From contig CACALX010000005.1 in NCBI GenBank assembly GCA_902533445.1, positions 40,939 to 104,938 on the forward strand: a stretch of 64,000 nucleotides of DNA. Direction: 5' to 3'. Below, in pieces: positions 1-9,623 of the stretch. The stretch is from an uncultured Pelagibacteraceae bacterium. Lineage in GTDB: Bacteria > Pseudomonadota > Alphaproteobacteria > Pelagibacterales > Pelagibacteraceae. The notes below the pieces were generated by a model, which ran no database searches, was not told where the DNA came from, and saw only the letters and a list, made by a program, of their open reading frames with translations. Position 1 is the stretch's first letter. Every line of letters starts with the position of its first letter. The position numbers and the translations under genes were made by a program.

Positions 1-227
1 ATGGTATTGCATCAATAGATAAATTTATTGGTAAAGATTATTCTAGAGTAAGAATAGGTATTGGAAAACCAAAAGATAATATTGAAGTTAGTGATTTTGT
101 ACTTCAAAACTTTGATGAAGATGAAATGGTTGGATTAGAAAAAATTAAAAACAATATTACTGAGTCAATTTCAATATTAATTGATAAAAAATTAGATCTA
201 TTTTCAAGTACAGTTAATAATAAATAA
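1..227 (+). CDS. pth: Peptidyl-tRNA hydrolase, C-terminal part (5' end outside window)
   Basis: The window opens inside this gene; the reading frame begins at base 3. About 74 residues remain. They contain GIASIDKFIG followed by RVRIGIGKP, which matches the conserved C-terminal part of bacterial Pth, the enzyme that recycles peptidyl-tRNAs released from stalled ribosomes. The stop TAA (225-227) overlaps the ATG of the next gene as TAATG, so translation is probably coupled. A pth-ychF pair is common in bacteria and supports the call. The catalytic His/Asp half lies upstream of the window and cannot be checked. Confidence 0.85.
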   Translation, partial: GIASIDKFIGKDYSRVRIGIGKPKDNIEVSDFVLQNFDEDEMVGLEKIKNNITESISILIDKKLDLFSSTVNNK

Positions 228-1300
228 TGAGTTTTAAATGTGGAATTGTTGGTTTACCAAATGTTGGTAAGTCTACCCTTTTTAATGCACTAACAAATTC
301 TAGTAAAGCACAAGCAGCTAATTTTCCATTTTGTACAATTGATCCAAATGTTGGGGTAGTTCCTGTACCTGATGAAAGATTATCTAAATTATCAAAAGTC
401 TCTAACTCAAAAAAGGTTATTAATACTACAATTTCGTTTGTTGATATTGCTGGTCTTGTAAAAGGAGCTTCAAAAGGAGAAGGATTAGGAAATAAATTTC
501 TTTCTCATATCAGGGAAGTTGATGCTGTAATTCATATGATTAGATGTTTTGATTCAGATGACATCCAAAATGTTAATCCTGATGTAAACCCAGTGAGAGA
601 TTTGGAAATTATTGAAACTGAAATGATGCTTGCAGATCTAGAAAGTATTCAAAAAAGATTGGAAAAAAATAACAAGAAAAATGTAGATGAAGAACAACTT
701 AAAATTTTAGAAATTGCTCTAGATTGCATAAATAATGACAAAGATATTTCAGTTCTAAAAACACAATTTGATACCAAGCAATTAAATCAAAGCGGTTTAT
801 TATCAATTAAACCAAAAATATATGTTTGTAATGTTGATGAACAAAGTGTTAAGAGTGGTAATAAATATACAAATGATTTCATAGAAAAATTTGGAAATGA
901 AAATACACTAATCGTATCCGCTGATATTGAAAATCAAATTAATGAGCTACCTGCTGAAGAGAAAAAAAATTATATGGAAATGATAGGTTTAAAAGAAACT
1001 GGATTAAATATGTTAATTCAAAAAGGTTACAATATACTAGAGCTAGACACTTATTTTACATCGGGTCCTGAAGAAACAAGAGCATGGACAATTAAAAAAA
1101 ATTGTACAGCGCCTAAGGCAGCAGGCGAAATACATACTGATTTTGAAAAAGGCTTTATTCGAGCTGAAACTATTTCTTATGAAGATTTTATAGCAAATGA
1201 TGGATGGGTAAATTCTAAAGCAAATGGGAAAATGAGATTAGAAGGAAAAGATTATATTGTTAAAGATGGAGATGTATTAAACTTCAGATTCAACACGTGA
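227..1300 (+). CDS. ychF: Redox-regulated ATPase YchF (Obg-like GTPase family)
   Basis: This 357-residue protein is close to the usual YchF length of about 363. The P-loop GLPNVGKS is at residues 9-16 and the switch region DIAGLVKGASKGEGLGN is near residues 70-90. The usual NKxD base-specificity motif is replaced by NVDE near residue 203, as is typical of this ATP-preferring branch of the family. The last roughly 80 residues form the TGS domain (ARAWTIKK..APKAAGEIHTDFEKGFIRAE). The family binds ribosomes and is linked to translation and oxidative-stress control. The start overlaps the pth stop. The 3' end runs 24 bases into the oppositely oriented petC. Confidence 0.96.
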   Translation: MSFKCGIVGLPNVGKSTLFNALTNSSKAQAANFPFCTIDPNVGVVPVPDERLSKLSKVSNSKKVINTTISFVDIAGLVKGASKGEGLGNKFLSHIREVDAVIHMIRCFDSDDIQNVNPDVNPVRDLEIIETEMMLADLESIQKRLEKNNKKNVDEEQLKILEIALDCINNDKDISVLKTQFDTKQLNQSGLLSIKPKIYVCNVDEQSVKSGNKYTNDFIEKFGNENTLIVSADIENQINELPAEEKKNYMEMIGLKETGLNMLIQKGYNILELDTYFTSGPEETRAWTIKKNCTAPKAAGEIHTDFEKGFIRAETISYEDFIANDGWVNSKANGKMRLEGKDYIVKDGDVLNFRFNT

Positions 1301-2056
1301 CCAAATTTTCTTCATACTAAAGTAAACTAAAATAGTTAAAATAATTAAATATACTATAGCTTTAAATCCCATTTGGTGTCTTGCTTCTAAGTGAGGCTCT
1401 GCGGCCCACATTAAAAATGTTGTTACATCTTTTGACATCTGTTCAACTGATGCATTAGTACCATCACCATAGTCTACTATTCCATCTGATAATGGTGCTG
1501 CCATTCTAATCTTATTACCATACATATATTTGTTGTAATATACTCCATCATCTAAAGTTACTCCACTTGGCGGATCTTCATAGCCTTGAAGTAAAGAATA
1601 AATATAATCAACTCCACCACCTCTTGCTTTAACTAAAACAGACATGTCCGGTGGATACGCTCCTCCATTTGCTGCTTGCGCAGCTTTGACATTGTCGTAA
1701 GGCATTACAAATTTATCAGAAAGTTTTCCGGGTCGAGTAAACATTTCACCATCAGCATTAGGTCCGTCTGTAACTTCAAAAGAAGCAGCAATTGCTTTTG
1801 CAGCTGCCAGTGAGAACTCTGGTCCACCTTCTTCTGATAAATTTCTGTAGCTCAAATATTTCATTGAGTGGCAAGATGCACAAACTTCAGTATAAACTTG
1901 ATAACCTCTTTGAAGAGCTGCCCTGTCAAATTTTCCAAAAAGACCTTTAAAACTCCAATCTGTTTTAAGATATTCTACCTTTTCCGCAGCAAAAGTTTGA
2001 GCAAAATTTAAAGAAAAAAATGAAAGTATTAAAATTAATTTAAATAACTTTTTCAC
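1277..2056 (-). CDS. petC: Cytochrome c1 subunit of the bc1 complex
   Basis: This 259-residue protein carries electrons from the Rieske protein to soluble cytochrome c in respiratory complex III. An N-terminal signal peptide ends near FAQTFA/AEK, the covalent heme site CASCH is at residues 59-63, and KIRMAAPLSDG near residue 185 supplies the likely axial Met. A C-terminal membrane anchor (around FKAIVYLIILTILVYF) precedes a short basic tail. The start codon is GTG, one base after the petB stop, so it is the third gene of petABC. Its 3' end overlaps the end of ychF by 24 bases, which leaves no room for a terminator between the two genes. Confidence 0.96.
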   Translation of the reverse strand: MKKLFKLILILSFFSLNFAQTFAAEKVEYLKTDWSFKGLFGKFDRAALQRGYQVYTEVCASCHSMKYLSYRNLSEEGGPEFSLAAAKAIAASFEVTDGPNADGEMFTRPGKLSDKFVMPYDNVKAAQAANGGAYPPDMSVLVKARGGGVDYIYSLLQGYEDPPSGVTLDDGVYYNKYMYGNKIRMAAPLSDGIVDYGDGTNASVEQMSKDVTTFLMWAAEPHLEARHQMGFKAIVYLIILTILVYFSMKKIWSRVESEV

Positions 2057-2057
2057 T

Positions 2058-3320
2058 TTATTTTATTTTGCTTTCTCTATGTCTTGCTGCTGCTAAGCTC
2101 GGTGATCCACCTAAAATAGGTTCCGTTATACTCAGTGGGACAGGTAATGTTCTCTCTTTAAATCCTAGCACAGGGAGAATAACTAAAAAATGTAAGAAAT
2201 AATAGGCAGTGGCTACTCTTGCTATTAATAAATAAAGACCTTCTGCTGGCATTGCTCCCACGTAACCTAGAATTAAAACGTCTGCTACTAAAATCCAGTA
2301 AAATTGTTTGTACAAAGGTCTAAACACTGCTGATCTAATTTTAGAAGTATCTAACCAAGGTAAAGCTGCAAGTATTAAAATCGCAGATAACATTGCGACT
2401 ACTCCAAGTAGTTTATCTGGTACCGACCTTAATATTGCATAAAAAGGTAACAAATACCATTCTGGAACTATATGAGCTGGTGTTACCATAGGATTTGCCT
2501 CTATGTAATTATCTGCATGGCCTAAAATATTAGGCGTATAAAAAACAAAAAATGCAAAAACAATCATGAACATTAGTAATGCAAAACCATCTTTAATAAC
2601 AATGTATGGATGAAATGGGACAGTATCCTTAGAAGGTTTTTTAATATCAATACCAACGGGATTATTATTTCCAGGTACATGAAGAGCCCAAATATGTAAA
2701 ACTACAAGACCTAAAATTAAAAAAGGTATTAGGTAATGTAGAGTAAAAAATCTTGTTAAAGTTGGATTGTCAACTGAGTACCCGCCCCATAACCATGTTA
2801 CAATTCCTTCACCAACTAATGGTATTGCACTAAACAAATTTGTAATAACAGTTGCTCCCCAGAAGCTCATTTGTCCCCACGGCAAAACGTAACCCATAAA
2901 TGCAGCTGCCATCATTAACAAGTAAATAATTATTCCAAGAATCCAAATAATTTCTCTTGGAGATTTGTAAGATCCATAAAATAACGATCTGAAGATATGA
3001 ATATATACAGCAAGAAAAAACATTGATGCACCATTTGCATGTATATATCTAATTAACCATCCATAGTTCACATCTCTCATTATATGCTCAACACTTTCGA
3101 ATGCCATGTCTGCATGAGCAATGTAATGCATCGCTAAAGTTAATCCTGTTATAATTTGTGTAATTAAGCAAAAAGTTAAAATTCCTCCAAATGTCCACCA
3201 GTAATTTAAATTTTTTGGAGTAGGATAATCTGTTAAATGATTTGCAAGAGTTAGTAACGGTAATCTATCATTAAACCACTGACCAACTTTAGATTTCGGT
3301 TTATAATCGTGATCACTCAT
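2058..3320 (-). CDS. petB: Cytochrome b subunit of the bc1 complex
   Basis: A 420-residue polytopic membrane protein that holds both b hemes and the two quinone sites of complex III. Two His pairs, each 14 residues apart, sit in the second and fourth helices ([15 protein letters not shown] and [15 protein letters not shown]) and match the bL/bH ligands. The Qo-site motif PEWY is present ([14 protein letters not shown]). Length fits bacterial full-length cytochrome b rather than the split b6/subunit IV form. It lies between petA and petC on the same strand with gaps of 7 and 1 bases and must be co-transcribed. Confidence 0.97.
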   Translation of the reverse strand: MSDHDYKPKSKVGQWFNDRLPLLTLANHLTDYPTPKNLNYWWTFGGILTFCLITQIITGLTLAMHYIAHADMAFESVEHIMRDVNYGWLIRYIHANGASMFFLAVYIHIFRSLFYGSYKSPREIIWILGIIIYLLMMAAAFMGYVLPWGQMSFWGATVITNLFSAIPLVGEGIVTWLWGGYSVDNPTLTRFFTLHYLIPFLILGLVVLHIWALHVPGNNNPVGIDIKKPSKDTVPFHPYIVIKDGFALLMFMIVFAFFVFYTPNILGHADNYIEANPMVTPAHIVPEWYLLPFYAILRSVPDKLLGVVAMLSAILILAALPWLDTSKIRSAVFRPLYKQFYWILVADVLILGYVGAMPAEGLYLLIARVATAYYFLHFLVILPVLGFKERTLPVPLSITEPILGGSPSLAAARHRESKIK

Positions 3321-3327
3321 AAATATA

Positions 3328-3837
3328 CTATCCTATTTTAATTGTGTTTGCGTTTACGAATTCATATTTAGGAACTTCCATATTCCAAGGAGCTGGTCCT
3401 TTTCTAATTCTTCCAGACGTATCATAATGAGAACCGTGACATGGACAAAACCATCCATTATAATCACCTTTGTCATTCAAAGGTACACATCCTAAATGAG
3501 TACAGACTCCTACCATCACTAACCATTCAGGATTTTTTGCTCTATCCTCATCCTTTTCTGGATGAATTAATTCTTCCATTTTTACAGATCTTGCTTCTTC
3601 AATCTCCTCTTTTGTTCTTCTTCTAATGAAAACAGGTTTTCCTCTCCACAGAACAGTAATTGTATTTCCAGGTTTAACTGAACTCACATCAACCTCTGTA
3701 CTTGCTAATGCTTTAACTGAAGCATCTGGGTTCATTTGATCTACCATAGGCCACACTACTGCTGCTGCTCCAACGGCACCTACAGCTGTGGTCGCTGTAA
3801 ATAAAAAATCTCTTCTTTTTGGCTTTTTATCTGACAT
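3328..3837 (-). CDS. petA: Ubiquinol-cytochrome c reductase Rieske iron-sulfur subunit
   Basis: A 169-residue protein that takes the first electron from ubiquinol in complex III. It opens with a twin-arginine-type signal anchor ([20 protein letters not shown]), expected for a folded Fe-S protein exported by Tat and kept as a membrane anchor. The [2Fe-2S] ligands are in CTHLGC and CPCHGSH, and the disulfide-forming cysteines are in the same two loops. It is the first gene of petABC. The 91-base gap to the divergent trmL (3838-3928) must hold both promoters. Confidence 0.97.
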   Translation of the reverse strand: MSDKKPKRRDFLFTATTAVGAVGAAAVVWPMVDQMNPDASVKALASTEVDVSSVKPGNTITVLWRGKPVFIRRRTKEEIEEARSVKMEELIHPEKDEDRAKNPEWLVMVGVCTHLGCVPLNDKGDYNGWFCPCHGSHYDTSGRIRKGPAPWNMEVPKYEFVNANTIKIG

Positions 3838-3928
3838 TTTTAATAATTTTTTGTTAAAAAATAAATTTAATATACGATTTCTTATAAGATAAAAGTAATT
3901 TTTCTACTGAAAGAATGACACATTAAGG

Positions 3929-4387
3929 ATGAAACATAGACCTAAAATTTCACTATACGAGCCAGATATTCCACAAAATACCGCTGCAATTATAAGAACA
4001 TGTGCCTGTTTGGAGGCAGAATTAGAAATTATTGAACCTTGTGGATTTTTATTTTCTGACAAAAGGTTTAAAAGAGTTGTCATGGACTACATGGACTATA
4101 GTAAAATTAAATTCTACCAAAGTGCAGAACATTTTTTTGAAGAAAAAAAGAATCAAAGAATTGTTTTAATGACAACAAAGGGTTCTATAAATTATACTAA
4201 ATTTAATTTTAAAACTGATGACACAATATTATTTGGAAGAGAGAGTGCTGGTGTCCCTGAGAAGGTTCATAAGCTAATTGGTGATCGTCTAAAAATTCCA
4301 ATGAATGAAAAAGTGAGATCTCTAAATATAGCATCCTCAGTTGCAATAGTTTTAGCTGAAAGTTTAAGACAAAATAATTTAATGTAA
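3929..4387 (+). CDS. trmL: tRNA (cytidine/uridine-34-2'-O)-methyltransferase TrmL
   Basis: A 152-residue SPOUT-class enzyme that 2'-O-methylates the wobble base of certain leucine tRNAs. The N-terminus SLYEPDIPQNTAAIIRTCAC is the family signature (usually PxIPxNTGNxxRtc). The knot motifs follow: LFGRESAGVPE near residue 110 and IPMNEKVRSLNIASSVAIV near residue 125. AAGG stands just before the ATG, which is tight for a ribosome site. It starts a plus-strand run of trmL-hemF-greA with gaps of 1 and 4 bases, and is divergent from petA. Confidence 0.93.
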   Translation: MKHRPKISLYEPDIPQNTAAIIRTCACLEAELEIIEPCGFLFSDKRFKRVVMDYMDYSKIKFYQSAEHFFEEKKNQRIVLMTTKGSINYTKFNFKTDDTILFGRESAGVPEKVHKLIGDRLKIPMNEKVRSLNIASSVAIVLAESLRQNNLM

Positions 4388-4388
4388 T

Positions 4389-5216
4389 ATGGACAATTCA
4401 ATTAAAAAAGACCTAGCAAGCAATTGGTTCAAATTATTACAAGATACAATTTGTAATGACATACTCGAATTGGAAAATAACAAAATTAAATTCGAATCAA
4501 CTTCTTGGAAAAGAAGCTCTAAAAAAGATGAAGGTGGTGGTGAATATAGAATTTTAAAAAATGGAAAAATTTTTGAAAAAGTTGGAGTAAATTTTTCAAA
4601 GGTATATGGAAAATTTCCTAAAAAATTTCAAAAAAATATACCAGGAGCTGAGAAAAATCCTAGATTTTGGGCTTCAGGAATTTCAATAGTTATGCATATG
4701 CAAAATCCACACATTCCAGCTATGCATTTTAATACAAGATATATCAGCACTCAAAAAAACTGGTTTGGAGGTGGAATGGATGTAACCCCGACCATCAAAG
4801 ACGATAATGAAAAGAATAAATTTCATAAAACTTTGAAGTTAATGTGTGATCAGCATAATAAAAATTATTATAAAAAATATAAAAAATGGTGTGATGAATA
4901 TTTTTATTTACCCCACAGAAAAGAATCTAGAGGAATTGGGGGAATTTTTTTTGATTACAAAGATGATAATTTTGAAAAAAATTTTAAATTTGTAAGGGAT
5001 GTTGGGATTACTTTTCAAATAATTTTTAATGAAATTATTAGAAAAAAAATTAAGAAAAAATGGTCTTTAAAAGAAAAAGAGATGCAGTATATTAAAAGAG
5101 GTCATTACGCAGAATTCAATTTACTATATGACAGAGGAACTAAATTTGGATTACAAACTGGTGGTAATGTTGAAGGAATTTTAATGTCGTTGCCTCCCTT
5201 AGCAAAGTGGAAATAA
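4389..5216 (+). CDS. hemF: Oxygen-dependent coproporphyrinogen III oxidase
   Basis: A 275-residue enzyme that oxidatively decarboxylates coproporphyrinogen III to protoporphyrinogen IX in heme synthesis, using O2. Conserved stretches include the [27 protein letters not shown] region, [24 protein letters not shown], and near the C-terminus [18 protein letters not shown]. Length is slightly below the roughly 300 of E. coli HemF. The aerobic enzyme suits an obligate aerobe. The window also encodes the cytochromes and heme farnesyltransferase that consume the product. Confidence 0.96.
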   Translation: MDNSIKKDLASNWFKLLQDTICNDILELENNKIKFESTSWKRSSKKDEGGGEYRILKNGKIFEKVGVNFSKVYGKFPKKFQKNIPGAEKNPRFWASGISIVMHMQNPHIPAMHFNTRYISTQKNWFGGGMDVTPTIKDDNEKNKFHKTLKLMCDQHNKNYYKKYKKWCDEYFYLPHRKESRGIGGIFFDYKDDNFEKNFKFVRDVGITFQIIFNEIIRKKIKKKWSLKEKEMQYIKRGHYAEFNLLYDRGTKFGLQTGGNVEGILMSLPPLAKWK

Positions 5217-5220
5217 AAAA

Positions 5221-5697
5221 ATGCAAAAAGAACCTATAACTTTAAATGGGCTAAAAAAATTAGAGGAAGAACTCATTTTTTTAAAAGAAAAGAAAAGACC
5301 TGAAATAGTTGCTGCAATTGCTGAAGCAAGATCTCATGGAGATCTCAAAGAAAATGCAGAATATCATGCTGCAAAGGAAGAACAGTCTCACAATGAGGGA
5401 AGGATTACTGAAATAAACGACATAATAGCCAGAGCTAATGTAATTGATGTAACTAAATTAAATAATGAGGGTAAAGTAATTTTTGGATCAACTGTATATT
5501 TAGAAGATTTAGATAGCGGGGAAAAAATAAATTATAAAATTGTTGGAAAAGATGAAGCTGACTTAAAACAAAAATTAATTTTCTTTCAATCACCAATTGG
5601 AAAAGGATTAATAGGTAAAAATAAAAGTGATCTTGTGGAAATAAGCACCCCTTCTGGCACAAAGAATTTTGAAATTAAAGACGTTAAATATATTTAA
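5221..5697 (+). CDS. greA: Transcription elongation factor GreA
   Basis: A 158-residue protein that rescues backtracked RNA polymerase by stimulating transcript cleavage. The N-terminal coiled coil carries the acidic tip with the family motif ([27 protein letters not shown]), and the C-terminal FKBP-like domain includes [15 protein letters not shown] and [10 protein letters not shown]. Length matches the family exactly. It follows hemF by four bases. The stop shares the palindrome TTAA (5694-5697) with the stop of the converging cca gene. Confidence 0.97.
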   Translation: MQKEPITLNGLKKLEEELIFLKEKKRPEIVAAIAEARSHGDLKENAEYHAAKEEQSHNEGRITEINDIIARANVIDVTKLNNEGKVIFGSTVYLEDLDSGEKINYKIVGKDEADLKQKLIFFQSPIGKGLIGKNKSDLVEISTPSGTKNFEIKDVKYI

Positions 5698-6968
5698 CTT
5701 TTTACAATTTTTTCAACCTGTTTATCTGAAATTTGAAATCCATTCTGAACCCAGGTTTCTTCTATAAGTTTCAACTTATTACCTAAAATTTTACCCTCAG
5801 GAATTTTATACTTAGACATTAAAATATTTGCTCCAATTTTTAATTCAGGCAATGTTTTGTTTTCATAAATTTTAAGTAGTTTTAATAATTTATTCTCAAC
5901 CTTACTTGAATAGAACAATTTAAAATTAATTATATCAATTACAGTTTGTCTGCCATTGTAGTAAAATATTTTATTAAAATTTTTTTCTGTAAAACTTTTA
6001 ATATTCACTTTTTCTTTGAAAAAAGAATGAATTAATTTAAGCCTCTTTTGATCTTTTTTTGAAATTTTAAATTTGTAAATAAAATAATCGGTATTGTCTG
6101 TTTCATCAATAATCAGTAATGCAATTACAAAAATAAAGTCAAAGTTGCTAAAAACTTTAGAACTGAATGGATTTAGCTTTTTAAAATGATTAATATTTTT
6201 AAATTGTGGAAATACTATTTCTAATATTTCTAAACTTTGTTGATCTTCAAATAATTTGAGAAAATTTTTTGATTTAACAGTCTTTTTAAATTCATCTAGT
6301 AATCTTTCAGAAGATAAGTTCGAAATACCTTTAATATTTTTTTTAAATATTTTAATTATCTCTGTTTTATGATTTTCATTTGAGTAATTAATATGAAAAC
6401 GGAAGTATCTTAATATTCTTAAATAATCCTCTTGAATTCTTTTTTCTGGATCTCCTATAAATTTTAAAACACCTTTATTTAAATCTAGCTTACCATTTTG
6501 TGGATCAAATAAATTTCCTAAACTATCAGAGTAAATAGCATTAATAGTGAAATCTCTTCTTTTTGAATCTTCTTTCCAATCAGAAGTAAATTCAACTTTT
6601 GCATGTCTTCCGTCTGTAGCAACGTCTTTTCTAAGTGAGGTAATTTCGTAGTTTTGTTCATTTATTACTGCAGTTATCGTGCCGTGTTCTTTACCTGACT
6701 CAAAAAATTTAATTTGATTTTTATTTAATGCATCACAAACTTCATCTGGAGTAATGTTAGTTGCTAAATCAATGTCATCTACTTCTTCTTGATTTATAAT
6801 TTTTCTAATACATCCCCCAACAAATCTTAATTCACTATTTTCAGAATAATTGTTGATTGCTTCAAAAATTTTTTTTGCTGGAGTGTTCTCGGATATGTTT
6901 TGTATATTTTTGCTAATATAATTAAGATTTTTGGACCTAAAAAAAATTTTATCTAAAAATTTATCCAT
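5694..6968 (-). CDS. cca: CCA tRNA nucleotidyltransferase / poly(A) polymerase family protein
   Basis: A 424-residue class II nucleotidyltransferase. The head domain has [10 protein letters not shown] followed by [16 protein letters not shown], giving the GG..R and DxD catalytic motif, and later [14 protein letters not shown] and [31 protein letters not shown] completes the nucleotide-recognition part; the C-terminal half is the less conserved body/tail. It adds or repairs CCA at tRNA 3' ends, though poly(A) polymerase activity cannot be excluded from sequence. The ATG lies only five bases after the encoded CCA of tRNA-Gln, so the two are probably co-transcribed. About 45 residues precede RFVGG, somewhat more than usual. 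Confidence 0.9.
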   Translation of the reverse strand: MDKFLDKIFFRSKNLNYISKNIQNISENTPAKKIFEAINNYSENSELRFVGGCIRKIINQEEVDDIDLATNITPDEVCDALNKNQIKFFESGKEHGTITAVINEQNYEITSLRKDVATDGRHAKVEFTSDWKEDSKRRDFTINAIYSDSLGNLFDPQNGKLDLNKGVLKFIGDPEKRIQEDYLRILRYFRFHINYSNENHKTEIIKIFKKNIKGISNLSSERLLDEFKKTVKSKNFLKLFEDQQSLEILEIVFPQFKNINHFKKLNPFSSKVFSNFDFIFVIALLIIDETDNTDYFIYKFKISKKDQKRLKLIHSFFKEKVNIKSFTEKNFNKIFYYNGRQTVIDIINFKLFYSSKVENKLLKLLKIYENKTLPELKIGANILMSKYKIPEGKILGNKLKLIEETWVQNGFQISDKQVEKIVKS

Positions 6969-6973
6969 ATATA

Positions 6974-7047
6974 TGGCTGGGGCGCTAGGATTCGAACCTA
7001 GGATGCAGGTACCAAAAACCCGTGCCTTACCGCTTGGCTACGCCCCA
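6974..7047 (-). tRNA. tRNA-Gln (anticodon TTG), CCA encoded
   Basis: On the minus strand the cloverleaf reads acceptor TGGGGCG (from 7047) pairing with CGCCCCA, discriminator G and an encoded CCA at 6976-6974. The anticodon stem CGGGT/ACCTG (one G-T pair) closes the loop TTTTGGT, placing TTG at 7015-7013, which reads CAA/CAG glutamine. The T arm contains GGTTCGAATCC with a 5-bp stem CCTAG/CTAGG. Total length is 74 bases with CCA. The cca start codon follows five bases after the 3' end. The 34-base gap to ispE upstream shows no gene. Confidence 0.97.
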
Positions 7048-7081
7048 ATATTATAGTTCCTATAACACAAAAAAAATAAAT

Positions 7082-7924
7082 TTATATAGTTTTTGATACA
7101 TACAACCAACAATTATTAAATTTCCTCTTAAATTGTGCTTTTGCTAAATTACAGTCTTTGACTGATTGATAGAATGCAATAACTGTAGATCCAGACCCAG
7201 TCATTCTTACAAACTCAGGATTATTAGTCTTTTCTAAAAATAACTTGATCCTTTTTAGTTGTGGGTATTTTGAAATAGCAACATCTTCTAAAGCATTACT
7301 TTGATTTTTTAAAAATTTATAACCAAACATATTCTTTTTTGGGTTATTAAATTTTGGTTTTGTAAAATTTCTAACGCTAGAATAAATTTTTTTTGTCGCA
7401 CAACCAAAATTGGGTTTTATTAAAAGAATATTTAAAATCGGACAATTTAAAAATTTTTTAATCTTATTATTTGAAAGTAAGACTGAACTAGACGGTTCTA
7501 TACCTAAGATGACATCAGACCCTACTTCAGAGCAAATCTCCAAAATTTTTTTTTTACTAATATTAATTACCTTTTTTTTATTTAGAAAATTTAAAATACT
7601 AGCAGCATTTATAGAACCTCCACCAAGTCCAGCTTTTTGGGGAATATTTTTTGTTATAGAAACTCTAAATTTTTGATTTATTAACAATTTTTCTCGATCT
7701 AATATTTGAAAGAGTTTTTGAACAGTATTTTTTTTTCCAATACCTTTCGCAAATTTCCCTTGAAAAGAAATATTATGTTTTTCATCACCTGTTTTTTTTA
7801 TTGAAATAACATCATACAAATCAATAAAGCTAATGATACTCTCAATTTTATGTAATGATTTATTTTTTCCAGTTACATTGAGAGCTAAATTGATTTTAGC
7901 ATGAGACTTAAAATTTAATTTCAT
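7082..7924 (-). CDS. ispE: 4-diphosphocytidyl-2-C-methyl-D-erythritol kinase
   Basis: A 280-residue GHMP-superfamily kinase of the MEP (non-mevalonate) isoprenoid pathway. The N-terminus has SHAKINLALNVTGK, and the ATP-binding GHMP motif is IPQKAGLGGGSINAASIL. The C-terminal motif RMTGSGSTVIAF is also conserved. Length matches E. coli IspE (283). The product feeds the isoprenoid route that also uses ispH later in this window and supplies quinone tails, heme farnesyl and carotenoids. Its ATG overlaps the stop of the upstream TPR gene as ATGA. Confidence 0.95.
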   Translation of the reverse strand: MKLNFKSHAKINLALNVTGKNKSLHKIESIISFIDLYDVISIKKTGDEKHNISFQGKFAKGIGKKNTVQKLFQILDREKLLINQKFRVSITKNIPQKAGLGGGSINAASILNFLNKKKVINISKKKILEICSEVGSDVILGIEPSSSVLLSNNKIKKFLNCPILNILLIKPNFGCATKKIYSSVRNFTKPKFNNPKKNMFGYKFLKNQSNALEDVAISKYPQLKRIKLFLEKTNNPEFVRMTGSGSTVIAFYQSVKDCNLAKAQFKRKFNNCWLYVSKTI

Positions 7925-9609
7925 TGAATAAATTTTAAGCCAGTAATCAATTTTTTGTTTATATTTTCTCTCATATCATCCTCGGTATCATCAAAGCTCA
8001 ACACACTATTCCAAAAATATCTTGCCTGAATCTTTTGATCTAGCTTCCACAATATATCTCCATAATGATCATTTACTATTGGGTCATCAGGCATTAATTC
8101 TACAGCTCTTTTTAAATATTTTTCTGCTTCTTCATATTCATCTATCAAGAAATATGCCCAACCAATTGAGTCAATAATATAGGGATCATTACTCTTTAAA
8201 TCATATGCTATTTTTAACATTTCCATCGCTTCATCTATTTTGTAATCACGCTCTAACCAAGAATACGCAAGATAATTTAGGACGTATGCATCATTAGGTC
8301 TTATCCTTAGTGCATGAAGCAAATCTTCATCTGACTTCTCATAATTACCCAATCTTTCGTAACTCCCACCTCTTCGATATAATATATCTGATTTAATTAC
8401 AGAGGCATCCTTTAGTGAGGAGATTAATCTTGAATAATAATCAATTGCAAGTTCATAACTTTTAGAGTTTTTGTAAAAATTTGCTAAATCAAAAATCATC
8501 TTTGGATTAGGTTTTTCAATATTTTTAAATTTAGACTCGATATGGCTTGTGCCCTTCTCATAATTTTGTTCTTTCACTATTATTTGCGATTCTTTTTTAA
8601 CTCTAAACCAATAATAAAACTCATCAGTCTCTTTAAATTTTCTTATTATTTTTTTTACCTTGTTGTATTCACCATCTGCAAAGAAATTTTCTGCAACAAG
8701 TGATAAATTAAATTCAAATTTAGGATTTAAGTATATTGATAAATTTAAATAAAAATTTGATTTTTCAAAATTATCTTGTGATGAATAGAGATTTGATATC
8801 AAAAATAAAAATTCACTAATTATATCATTGTGATTTCCACATGAAAAAATTTTTTCAAAACTTTTAAAATTATTATTATCTATCCAGCTTTTGGTTTGAG
8901 TTAACAAAAGTGTTGAGCCAATATAATCAATTTGATCAATTACTAACTTTGCCTGATCAAACTCCTTATTCTGAATAAGATAATTTATATAAAAAAATAT
9001 ATATCTTGAATAATCACCTTGTTGACTATTAATTAAATTTAAAAAGAAAGAGCTAGTTTTTTGATCATTATAATAACATCTTTGAAATGCCTCAGCTATT
9101 AATGATAAGTTTCCAAAATTTTTTTTATTTGGTAAAAGTTTTTTATTTTTAAAAGTGTAAATATACTGCTTTAAAGTCTCAAAAATTACTAGATTAATTC
9201 TATTTTCTTCCTGAAATCTCAAACTTTGATCTAAGTAAATATCAGCTTTATCAAAATCATTTTTTTTCAAACTATCAATTATTAATAAAACATATGCATC
9301 AAAAAAATCAGAGTTGCTTTTTTTTGAGTTATTTTTTACAACATTTATTGCTTGTGCTACTTTGTTTTCCAATACAAGCGAATTTACATATCTTTTTAAA
9401 TAATTATCATGGCTGTTTAGTAAAACTTTACTTAAATTGAAATATTTTAAAGCATCTGAATTATCTCTATTTTCATAAGCTATAATACCTGAAAAATAAT
9501 TAGACAAATCTCTTGAGTTGAAATCATTAAAACTTGTACTTTTAGAATAAACAGGTGTCTGATAGGATAAAGCTAATAATAATATGATTTTTAATATTTT
9601 AGATATCAT
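7921..9609 (-). CDS. Exported TPR-repeat protein
   Basis: A 562-residue protein starting with a hydrophobic signal segment (ISKILKIILLLALSYQTPVYS), so probably periplasmic or lipid-facing rather than cytoplasmic. The C-terminal 200 residues contain at least four tetratricopeptide repeats, for example around RRGGSYERLGNYEKSDEDLL, DAYVLNYLAYSWLERDYKID and DPYIIDSIGWAYFLIDEYEE. The N-terminal part is probably more degenerate TPR helices. The pattern resembles the alphaproteobacterial TPR protein often found next to ispE. Partner and function are unknown. It is the upstream member of a TPR-ispE-tRNA-cca run and is divergent from the uracil-DNA glycosylase gene by 14 bases. Confidence 0.85.
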   Translation of the reverse strand: MISKILKIILLLALSYQTPVYSKSTSFNDFNSRDLSNYFSGIIAYENRDNSDALKYFNLSKVLLNSHDNYLKRYVNSLVLENKVAQAINVVKNNSKKSNSDFFDAYVLLIIDSLKKNDFDKADIYLDQSLRFQEENRINLVIFETLKQYIYTFKNKKLLPNKKNFGNLSLIAEAFQRCYYNDQKTSSFFLNLINSQQGDYSRYIFFYINYLIQNKEFDQAKLVIDQIDYIGSTLLLTQTKSWIDNNNFKSFEKIFSCGNHNDIISEFLFLISNLYSSQDNFEKSNFYLNLSIYLNPKFEFNLSLVAENFFADGEYNKVKKIIRKFKETDEFYYWFRVKKESQIIVKEQNYEKGTSHIESKFKNIEKPNPKMIFDLANFYKNSKSYELAIDYYSRLISSLKDASVIKSDILYRRGGSYERLGNYEKSDEDLLHALRIRPNDAYVLNYLAYSWLERDYKIDEAMEMLKIAYDLKSNDPYIIDSIGWAYFLIDEYEEAEKYLKRAVELMPDDPIVNDHYGDILWKLDQKIQARYFWNSVLSFDDTEDDMRENINKKLITGLKFIQ

Positions 9610-9623
9610 TTAATCCTTGTAAG

